Shown here in pieces: positions 1 through 5,189 of a stretch of 5,189 bases of DNA. The position numbers were made by a program, and so were the translations under genes. The notes under the pieces are model-generated. The model made no database searches and had not been told where the DNA came from. It saw only the letters and a list, made by a program, of their open reading frames with translations. Source of the stretch: a bacterium (GTDB lineage: Bacteria > Actinomycetota > Acidimicrobiia > Acidimicrobiales > Ilumatobacteraceae); the NCBI GenBank assembly GCA_029978815.1, contig JAPOIQ010000113.1, positions 1 through 5,189 of the forward strand. The letters run 5' to 3'. Numbering within the stretch: the first letter of the stretch is position 1; each line of letters begins with the position of its first letter.

Positions 1-17
1 CCCATCGCTTGTGACTT

Positions 18-2201
18 CTACGACAAGTCTGACTGCGCACGAATCCAATCGACGAGTTCGGCCGAGAGGACCGGTGCAAACCACTCAACAAATGTGTTCG
101 AGAGATGATGGCTATCTCGATAGATGAGAATGTCACCGACAACGACCGGGCAGCGGGTCGTGTCTGAGTCATCTTCTGGCGAAACATCAACGCACAGCCA
201 GACGTGAGGATCGATGACTCCGACTGACATCTCGTCTGCAATCGAGAGTGCAACATTGCGTACCGCCCGTTCGGTGTTGCGAAGAAGGCCTGGTTCACAA
301 GAGGAGAGGTCGTTCTTATGCGAAACCGCGCATGCCGGAACCGCCTCGTAGGGGTCGGGCGAGTCGAGCATCAGAATCGGCTCGATGCCGGCGTCACGGA
401 GTCGCTCAAAGAACGGCGGAAGGTCGCGTTCCCAGACACTTGCCGGCACCGCCTCGCGTGTTGATGCTTCGAGCAGGCCCCAGTGCTGCGACATGATGAC
501 GACCTCGGCACCCTCTTGTTGAAGATTGTCGATGACGGCATCTCGCCAGGTTGCGCAATGACTGAACACCGCATCAGCACCACGATTCCAGGTGACGACG
601 TCGAGTAACGGGCACCCGCCTTGGGTGTGGGCGATCAGACGCCACTCGTTTTCGATAGCCATCGTGTTGATGGCGGCAAACCATTGCGCCGCATGGCTGT
701 CGCCAATGAGCCCAATGGTGAACTCTCCTGAGAGATCGCCAAAAACGCAGCCATCAGCGAGGGTCGGCGTCATAAATTGGTGGCAATCCGTGTCGTAGAG
801 GGAACTGGTGTCGTTGACCGCCGAATAGATATCCGGCCGCACGTTGTCGGGAAGCACAGCGCTATCGAGTGCGTTAAGAATTGCCTCGAGAGGTTGAGCA
901 TCAAGATTGCTGACGATTGGAGGCAGTGTCGTTGTCGGAGTTGCGGTTGTTTCCACAGGGTCACCTGATGATTCCGCAGGTGCGACGCTAGGGCTCGTTG
1001 TCGGCGTGATCGCGGTTGTCGTTGTTGCGGCCGAAAGAGTTGGTGCTTGAGCAACCACGCCAGTAGATGCCTCTGGTTGATAGCGAGAGGTGCCGATACC
1101 GACGATGGCCATCGCAGCGATAAGCGAGACCCCGAACGAATACGTCAGTACAGGTTGTGATATCAGTCGTTGAGAGCGGCGTAACGGATTCTCGATGAAT
1201 CTGAAGCCGAGGGCAGCCAACGCAATAGCGAGCGCAAGTGCACCAAACGTTTCAGAGAAACGCAATGACCGCTCAAGCGCTCCGCTCACGAGCACGAGCG
1301 CAGGCCAATGCCAGAGGTAAAGCGAATACGACCGTTCGCCGATCCATTGCAGCGGTTGACGTCGCAACAGAAGTTGAACGCTGTGAGAAGTGCTGTCTCC
1401 CCCAGCGATAACCGCAGCGGTGGAGAGCACCGGAACTGCGGCAACCCAGCCCGGAAAATATGTCACCCACGCCGCAAGTGGAACAGAGAGCCCGATGCCG
1501 ACAAGTCCTCCCCATCCGAGTGCAACACGAACGGTTGGCGGGAGCCGGTCGATCGACGGCCACCACGCTGCGAGCAGAGCGCCTATTCCCAATTCAAAGG
1601 CTCTCGTGTGGAGCCCAAAATACGACCACGTTGGAGAACTCGATGACAGGACAACGCTTGCGACGAACGAGCCGGCCACGATCACCGCGATCACCGGAGC
1701 GATGCGGGCCCGAACGCGTTGTGCTCCTGCGGCGAGGAGGGCGATGAGCCCTGGCCACAGCACGTAGAACTGTTCCTCGACCGCAAGCGACCAGTAGTGC
1801 TGAAGAACCGATGGGTCGGTGTCGCCAGCCAGATAGTCGGTTCCCCGAGCAGCGAACACGATGTTGACGAAAAACCCGGCGGCAGCGGCGACATCGGTGC
1901 CGAGAGATGAGAACGTTGTGCTGGGGAGCACGGCGAGGGCAGCGACGACAGATGTGATGGCAACCACCGACGAGATCGGTAGCAGACGACGAATACGCCT
2001 TGCATAAAAGGATCGGAGAGCAATTCTCCCATCGGTCTCACGCTCGTTGATAAGCAACGAGGTGATGAGAAAGCCGGAGAGCACGAAAAAGACGTCGACG
2101 CCGATAAAGCCGCCGCTCCATCCGGGAAAGCCGGCGTGATATGCGACAACGATCAGAACCGCAATTGCGCGGAGTCCTTCGATATCGCGGCGGTGTTGCA
2201 C
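18..2201 (-). CDS. Membrane acyltransferase (AT3 / OafA family) with C-terminal SGNH domain
   Basis: This 727-residue protein probably transfers an acetyl or similar acyl group across the membrane onto an envelope polysaccharide or peptidoglycan. Residues about 1-375 form the multi-pass acyltransferase-3 domain. Family motifs visible there are RDIEGLRAIAV (5-15) with His22 in YHAG, GVDVFFVLSGFLIT (34-47), ARRIRRLLP (67-75), HYWSLAVEEQFY (135-146), GERSYSLYLWHWP (288-300) and ENPLR (337-341). A last hydrophobic segment (about 352-372) leads into a Thr/Ser/Pro/Ala-rich linker (about 376-432). The C-terminal SGNH hydrolase-like domain has GDSH with nucleophile Ser502 and a DxxH pair, Asp696 and His699. 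All eight cysteines lie in this domain, which fits an extracytoplasmic location. Length is usual for AT3-SGNH fusions such as OafB and OatA types. The start is GTG, the first usable codon; it leaves the normal short lead before RDIEGLR. No Shine-Dalgarno is evident. The stop is TAG. The acceptor cannot be told from sequence, and the neighbouring transporter gives no clue. Confidence 0.93.
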   Translation of the reverse strand: MQHRRDIEGLRAIAVLIVVAYHAGFPGWSGGFIGVDVFFVLSGFLITSLLINERETDGRIALRSFYARRIRRLLPISSVVAITSVVAALAVLPSTTFSSLGTDVAAAAGFFVNIVFAARGTDYLAGDTDPSVLQHYWSLAVEEQFYVLWPGLIALLAAGAQRVRARIAPVIAVIVAGSFVASVVLSSSSPTWSYFGLHTRAFELGIGALLAAWWPSIDRLPPTVRVALGWGGLVGIGLSVPLAAWVTYFPGWVAAVPVLSTAAVIAGGDSTSHSVQLLLRRQPLQWIGERSYSLYLWHWPALVLVSGALERSLRFSETFGALALAIALAALGFRFIENPLRRSQRLISQPVLTYSFGVSLIAAMAIVGIGTSRYQPEASTGVVAQAPTLSAATTTTAITPTTSPSVAPAESSGDPVETTATPTTTLPPIVSNLDAQPLEAILNALDSAVLPDNVRPDIYSAVNDTSSLYDTDCHQFMTPTLADGCVFGDLSGEFTIGLIGDSHAAQWFAAINTMAIENEWRLIAHTQGGCPLLDVVTWNRGADAVFSHCATWRDAVIDNLQQEGAEVVIMSQHWGLLEASTREAVPASVWERDLPPFFERLRDAGIEPILMLDSPDPYEAVPACAVSHKNDLSSCEPGLLRNTERAVRNVALSIADEMSVGVIDPHVWLCVDVSPEDDSDTTRCPVVVGDILIYRDSHHLSNTFVEWFAPVLSAELVDWIRAQSDLS

Positions 2202-2209
2202 GGCGGGTA

Positions 2210-2242
2210 ACGGTATCGGGACGTGTCGGGCGAACTTGTCAA
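2210..2242 (-). promoter_or_regulatory. Candidate promoter of the acyltransferase gene, possibly leaderless
   Basis: Read on the minus strand, a consensus -35 hexamer TTGACA lies at 2242-2237. The hexamer TACCGT (2215-2210), which fits the TANNNT -10 pattern, lies 21 nt further on, and GATACC (2217-2212) lies 19 nt on. TACCGT ends 8 nt before the GTG start. There is no purine-rich ribosome-binding site, so the transcript may begin at or very near the GTG, as is common in actinobacteria. The -35/-10 spacing is longer than the usual 17 nt, so the -35 match could be chance. Confidence 0.35.
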
Positions 2243-2329
2243 CATTTTGAGTTCGAACGGAACATCAGCAGTGCCGCCGTCATCACCTTTCTGACGTTGA
2301 CGCGATCAACCGATGTCCGAGGTCTTCGA

Positions 2330-2364
2330 TTGAGAACTTTCGGTTATGTCGGGAATATTCTCAA
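2330..2364 (+). promoter_or_regulatory. Candidate promoter/operator region of the amino-acid transporter operon
   Basis: A -35-like TTGAGA (2330-2335) is followed at 17-18 nt by the AT-rich GAATATT (2353-2359), which could serve as a -10. A second possible -10, TAGAGT, lies at 2372-2377 without a good -35. The same stretch carries an inverted repeat, TTGAGAA (2330-2336) and TTCTCAA (2358-2364), with 21 nt between the arms, and an 8-bp palindrome GAATATTC (2353-2360). An inverted repeat bracketing the promoter core is the sort of place a repressor would bind. The regulator is unknown and the exact transcription start is uncertain. Confidence 0.35.
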
Positions 2365-2417
2365 CGCTGACTAGAGTTATCACTTGTACGAATGGGCAAT
2401 GAGGCCTATTCACATTT

Positions 2418-2424
2418 GGGAGGA
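2418..2424 (+). promoter_or_regulatory. Ribosome-binding site that fixes the binding-protein start
   Basis: GGGAGGA lies 7-8 nt before the ATG at 2432, a near-ideal Shine-Dalgarno. In-frame alternatives upstream (TTG at 2384, ATG at 2399) have no comparable site. Using them would put acidic and aromatic residues ahead of a normal Arg-rich lipoprotein signal peptide, so 2432 is the preferred start. Confidence 0.85.
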
Positions 2425-2431
2425 AAAAACT

Positions 2432-3613
2432 ATGACACGTATTCGTGCGCGTGGACTTCGGGGTGCAGCAGCATCTTTGGCCGCGCTTTCACTCATTCTC
2501 GCTGCCTGTGGTGGTAGCGATGACGCAAGCGATGATGCATCTGATGATGCAGCAGCAGAAGAATCTGCTGCAGAGGACTCATCGAGCGATTCAGACTCCG
2601 GCGACTCAGACTCCGGCGACTCAGACTCAGTTGAGGTCACCCAGGAGGGTGGGATTCTCGCAGCTGTTCAGGCTCGCGGAGTTCTCAACTGTGGTGTTTC
2701 AGGCGCAGCCGTCGCCTTCTCATACACCCAGGCCGATGGCTCGATGGAAGGTATTGACGCTGACTACTGCCGTGCAGTAGCCGCAGCCGTGCTCGGTGAT
2801 GCCGAGGCCGTTGAATTCACAGCGTTGACCGCGGCAGAGCGTTTCACCGCAGTGCAGACCGGCGCCGTTGATGTGTTGATGCGTAACTCGACCTGGACGC
2901 AGAGCCGTGACACCGAAGTTGGTATGGACTTTGGCCCAACCACCTACTACGACGGTCAGCAGCTCATGGGCCGATCAGCCGACGGGTTCACCGGTTCATC
3001 ATCAGTTGATGAAATCGACGGAGCGGTTGTCTGCACCAACGCAGGAACGACAACTGAGACGAATATCTCAGAGCTCGCTTCTCTGCTCGGAATCAGCATC
3101 ACACTGACCACCTTCGAGGATTACGACCAGGTCGTTGATGCATTCATCGCAGGTACCTGTGACGTCATCACCACCGATGGTTCCGGCCTCGTTGGCCGTA
3201 AGGCTGCACAGGAGCCAAACGCGGGCGACTGGGTGATCTTCCCAGCAACCCCAATTTCAAAGGAACCGCTTGGTCCTGTGTACGCACAGAATGACTCACA
3301 GTGGGCAGACGTCGTCAACTGGACGGTCTATGCAACATTGATCGCTGATGAGAATGGTGTGACATCCGCTGACGTTGACGCTGCTCTCGCCGGTGACTTT
3401 GGTCCTGAGATGGCTCGACTCATGGGCGGCGAAGGCGAACTCCAGTCCGTCATGGGCCTTTCAGCCGATGCGTTCTACAACGTCATCAGCCAGGTCGGTA
3501 ACTACCAGGAGATCTGGGATGCCAACCTGACCCCAGTCGGCCTTGATCGCGCAGGCTCAGCCAACGCGGCATGGACCGATGGTGGCTTGATGTACGCCCC
3601 ACCAGCGCGCTGA
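2432..3613 (+). CDS. aapJ: General L-amino-acid ABC transporter, substrate-binding lipoprotein (AapJ/BztA-like)
   Basis: This 393-residue protein captures amino acids outside the membrane and delivers them to the AapQM permease. The signal peptide has an Arg-rich n-region (MTRIRARGLR), a hydrophobic core and a lipobox LAAC. Cys26 would be lipidated, tethering the protein to the outer face of the membrane. Residues about 27-70 are a low-complexity Asp/Ser/Glu/Ala linker. The bi-lobed binding fold starts near 73 with GILAAVQARGVLNCGV. Further AapJ-family hallmarks are DADYCRAVAAA (C113), MRNSTWTQSRDTE (150-162), TTYYDGQ, AGTTTETN (204-211), CDVITTDGSGL (243-253), SKEPLGP (276-282), VGNYQEI, and the C-terminal YAPPAR. 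Four mature cysteines (87, 113, 201, 243) could form two disulfides. The linker makes it about 50 residues longer than typical AapJ. A permease gene of the same family follows 126 bp downstream. Substrate breadth is inferred from the family and is not visible here. Confidence 0.93.
   Translation: MTRIRARGLRGAAASLAALSLILAACGGSDDASDDASDDAAAEESAAEDSSSDSDSGDSDSGDSDSVEVTQEGGILAAVQARGVLNCGVSGAAVAFSYTQADGSMEGIDADYCRAVAAAVLGDAEAVEFTALTAAERFTAVQTGAVDVLMRNSTWTQSRDTEVGMDFGPTTYYDGQQLMGRSADGFTGSSSVDEIDGAVVCTNAGTTTETNISELASLLGISITLTTFEDYDQVVDAFIAGTCDVITTDGSGLVGRKAAQEPNAGDWVIFPATPISKEPLGPVYAQNDSQWADVVNWTVYATLIADENGVTSADVDAALAGDFGPEMARLMGGEGELQSVMGLSADAFYNVISQVGNYQEIWDANLTPVGLDRAGSANAAWTDGGLMYAPPAR
2519..2551 (+). 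repeat. 12-bp imperfect tandem repeat in the lipoprotein linker
   Basis: The units GATGACGCAAGC, GATGATGCATCT and the partial GATGATGCA lie in frame and encode (Asp-Asp-Ala-Ser)2-Asp-Asp-Ala directly after the lipidated Cys26. Synonymous differences between units suggest an old expansion. It falls inside the disordered spacer that separates the binding domain from the membrane. Confidence 0.7.
2591..2629 (+). repeat. 15-bp perfect tandem repeat in the lipoprotein linker
   Basis: Two identical 15-bp units TCAGACTCCGGCGAC (2591-2605 and 2606-2620) are followed by nine more matching bases (2621-2629). They encode Ser-Asp-Ser-Gly-Asp twice, then Ser-Asp-Ser. Perfect identity at the DNA level points to recent slippage. 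The unit is a multiple of three, so copy-number change would alter linker length without breaking the frame. Confidence 0.85.
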
Positions 3614-3615
3614 GA

Positions 3616-3644
3616 TAACTCAACCTCAATTGAGGTAACTCAAC
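3616..3644 (+). repeat. 14-bp palindrome flanked by 9-bp direct repeats
   Basis: The perfect palindrome ACCTCAATTGAGGT (3623-3636) overlaps the ends of two copies of TAACTCAAC (3616-3624 and 3636-3644), 20 bp apart. It begins just past the aapJ-like stop codon and ends before the large stem-loop. It could form a small RNA hairpin or be a protein-binding site. No function can be assigned from sequence alone. Confidence 0.5.
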
Positions 3645-3656
3645 TCAAACAGGGAA

Positions 3657-3689
3657 AGGGTTGGTCGGGTCGTAGACCCGACCAACCCT
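3657..3689 (+). terminator. Perfect 15-bp intercistronic stem-loop (attenuator or mRNA-stabilising hairpin)
   Basis: The arms 3657-3671 (AGGGTTGGTCGGGTC) and 3675-3689 pair without mismatch around a 3-nt loop GTA, giving a GC-rich and very stable hairpin. It sits 43 nt past the binding-protein stop and 50 nt before the permease start. The bases that follow (CCTCGTATCTC) are not a run of T, so a classic complete terminator is unlikely. In transporter operons such a hairpin usually stops part of the transcription or protects the upstream message from 3' exonucleases, so the binding protein outnumbers the permease. That role is inferred here. Confidence 0.65.
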
Positions 3690-3723
3690 CCTCGTATCTC
3701 TATCCGTATTTGCAATAATCGTT

Positions 3724-3731
3724 AAGGGGGG
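3724..3731 (+). promoter_or_regulatory. Ribosome-binding site of the permease gene
   Basis: AAGGGGGG lies 8 nt before the ATG at 3740. It is G-rich rather than a clean AGGAGG. An in-frame TAA at 3716-3718 blocks any longer upstream reading, and no other ATG or GTG lies between, so 3740 is well supported as the start. Confidence 0.6.
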
Positions 3732-3739
3732 CTGGCAGT

Positions 3740-5189
3740 ATGTCTGAGGCGTCAACGTCGTCTGCCATTCACTACGCAACCACGAAACCCCCGCTCTGGC
3801 GAAACGTTGCCATTCTCAAGTGGTTCGCACAGCTCGCAGTACTCATCGGGGTGCTCGCTGTGTTCTGGTTTTTGATCGCGGAAGCGCGCACGAACCTGGC
3901 TGCGAAGAGCATTCCTGTCGGGTACGACTGGCTTGATAATCCAGCGAATTTTCAGCTCGGCGAAGGTATCCAAACTGTCGACACTCCCGAACGCGCACTC
4001 ACGATGAGTCGGGCCCTATGGGTGGGAATGGTCAACACGCTTCGTATCGCTGCCCTCGGGATCATCTTCTCAACAATTCTTGGTGTTCTCGTCGGGATCT
4101 CGCGTTTATCGAAAAATTTTGTCGCTCAGCGCTTTTCATCGGCATACGTTGAGGGGCTTCGCAACATTCCGGTTCTCGTTCAGATCATCCTCTGGCTCGC
4201 GATCCTCGGTTCGCTCGGCAAGCTGACCCCCGAGACTGGACCGATACCTGGGTGGGTTATCGTCTCGCAAAAAGGTATTTCACTTCCCCGAGTTTTTCTT
4301 GCGGACGGGTTCTACCAATTTGCCGCTCTGATGTTGGTATTTGCGATCGGAATAATTGCGGTGCGTCGTCAATTGAAAAAGCGACAAGATCGTGATGGCG
4401 GCGATCAGCGAATCGGACTGTGGACATTCGTTCTTACCGTTATTGCTGCCGTGATCGCATGGGTTGTCAACCCGGTGATGGCATTTCTGGGGCCGATCTT
4501 TGGCGGAGTTGAAGATGCGTGGGGAGCGGTTCCACAAGGCGCGATGCAACTGATCCTTTGCCTTGCAGCAGTCGTGGCAGTCATTGGCTGGATACGCAAG
4601 TTCCTTGATTCAAAACGAAGTCCGGCAGGTCTGGCAAAACTCACCGACGATGACTGGTTCAGGATGATCTTTTCGGGCTTCATCGGCATTGTCGCCGTAT
4701 TTGTGGTCCTTCGAGGGTGGCCAGGGCTCTCAAGTTGGATCATCAACTCAGGAAGTGATTTTTGGGGAGTCCTCGCCGACAAGTTTGGTGACGGGCGAGG
4801 AGCGAAACCCTTCGATGCAATGCGACCGACGCTCACCGAGGGCAGGTTCGTCAACTTTGGCGATACCGGGCTTACACTCACCGTCTTCTACGCCTCGATC
4901 TTCCTCGGGCTGGTGTTTTACACATCGGCCTTTATCGCAGAAGTCGTTCGAGGTGGAATTCTCGCAGTGCCGTCGGGCCAGTCTGAAGCAGCAGCAGCAC
5001 TTGGGCTTTCCCGGGCACAAGCATTGCGAAAAGTTGTGTTGCCACAGGCGTTCCGAGTAATCATGCCGCCACTCGGAAACCAATACCTCAACATCACGAA
5101 GAACACCTCACTCGGTATCGCAGTGGGATTCTCGGAGATTGTTCAGGTCGGCCAAACCGTCTACAACAAGAATTCTCAGACGTTGGCCG
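3740..5189 (+). CDS. aapQ: General L-amino-acid ABC transporter, permease (AapQ/BztB-like), 3' end cut by the window
   Basis: The frame is open from ATG 3740 to the edge, giving 483 codons with no stop. The product is an inner-membrane permease that would pair with AapM to form the amino-acid channel. After a polar N-terminus, a first membrane segment (about 29-47) leads to family-typical text: ARTNLAAKSIPVGYDWLDNP (49-68), then VNTLRIAALGIIFSTILGVLVG and EGLRNIPVLVQ (about 138-147). Later come VNFGDTGLTLT and FIAEVVRGGI. The ATPase-contacting EAA loop begins at Glu416 (EAAAALG) and runs to VVLPQAFRVIMPPLGNQY, then TKNTSLGIAVGFSEIVQVG. Roughly 40 more residues should follow, for about 525 in total, against about 400-430 for known AapQ/BztB. 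The excess lies in the middle (about 262-368), where extra hydrophobic segments appear. It is co-directional with the aapJ-like gene, probably one operon. Confidence 0.9.
   Translation, partial: MSEASTSSAIHYATTKPPLWRNVAILKWFAQLAVLIGVLAVFWFLIAEARTNLAAKSIPVGYDWLDNPANFQLGEGIQTVDTPERALTMSRALWVGMVNTLRIAALGIIFSTILGVLVGISRLSKNFVAQRFSSAYVEGLRNIPVLVQIILWLAILGSLGKLTPETGPIPGWVIVSQKGISLPRVFLADGFYQFAALMLVFAIGIIAVRRQLKKRQDRDGGDQRIGLWTFVLTVIAAVIAWVVNPVMAFLGPIFGGVEDAWGAVPQGAMQLILCLAAVVAVIGWIRKFLDSKRSPAGLAKLTDDDWFRMIFSGFIGIVAVFVVLRGWPGLSSWIINSGSDFWGVLADKFGDGRGAKPFDAMRPTLTEGRFVNFGDTGLTLTVFYASIFLGLVFYTSAFIAEVVRGGILAVPSGQSEAAAALGLSRAQALRKVVLPQAFRVIMPPLGNQYLNITKNTSLGIAVGFSEIVQVGQTVYNKNSQTLA

Noticed and set aside
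1..17. Possible feature after the acyltransferase stop
   Set aside because: Only 17 bases are available, which is too little to show a terminator or a neighbouring gene.
1691..2149. 152-residue minus-strand open frame inside the acyltransferase gene
   Set aside because: It is an out-of-frame reading of the conserved AT3 N-terminal region and carries no recognisable motif of its own.
2141..2374. 77-residue plus-strand open frame across the divergent control region
   Set aside because: It starts antisense inside the acyltransferase, has no ribosome-binding site and its product resembles nothing I know. It also runs through the likely promoters.
2384..2431. Longer start for the binding protein (TTG 2384 or ATG 2399)
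   Set aside because: The added residues would spoil a standard lipoprotein n-region, and the strong GGGAGGA site is placed for ATG 2432.
2410..2640. 76-residue minus-strand Ser/Glu/Pro repeat peptide
   Set aside because: It is simply the antisense reading of the acidic linker repeats of the lipoprotein gene.
3714..3719. AATAAT as a -10 box for a separate permease promoter
   Set aside because: No -35-like hexamer lies at a suitable distance, and the implied transcript would start within the ribosome-binding site.
4405..4881. 158-residue minus-strand open frame opposite the permease gene
   Set aside because: Its composition is unstructured Pro/Ser/Thr/Arg-rich text and it lies wholly antisense to clear AapQ motifs, so it is a shadow frame.

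Overview
The window holds three genes in a divergent arrangement. On the minus strand (18-2201) is a membrane O-acyltransferase fused to an exported SGNH esterase-like domain. On the plus strand are a lipoprotein solute-binding protein (2432-3613) and an ABC permease (from 3740, still open at the window edge). The last two match the general L-amino-acid ABC transporter AapJQMP/BztABCD. The second permease (AapM) and the ATPase (AapP) would be expected just beyond position 5189.

Organism: most likely a Gram-positive-type actinobacterium, possibly Acidimicrobiia-like. This is an inference, held with moderate-to-low confidence. It rests on four things: the binding protein has a lipobox ending in LAAC followed by GGS and a long Asp/Ser/Glu linker; the acyltransferase starts at GTG with no visible Shine-Dalgarno and a TANNNT-like box 8 nt upstream; the GC content looks moderate (about mid-50s % by eye); and both transporter proteins resemble the proteobacterial Aap/Bzt family, but the binding protein is membrane-anchored rather than free in a periplasm.

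Layout: 1-17 is the short tail past the acyltransferase stop. 18-2201 is the acyltransferase. 2202-2431 is the 230-bp divergent control region, with candidate promoters both ways and a 7-bp inverted repeat. 2432-3613 is aapJ-like. 3614-3739 is a 126-bp spacer with a 14-bp palindrome and a perfect 15-bp stem-loop. 3740-5189 is the partial aapQ-like gene.

How the parts work together: the lipoprotein captures amino acids outside the membrane and hands them to the permease pair, which is powered by the unseen ATPase. The stem-loop after the binding-protein gene probably lets that protein be made in excess over the permeases, a common pattern in ABC operons. The acyltransferase has no evident functional link to the transporter and probably acetylates (or otherwise acylates) an envelope glycan. 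I see no RNA gene, mobile element, CRISPR array or clear novel system. The most distinctive features are the enlarged central part of the permease and the structured spacer.
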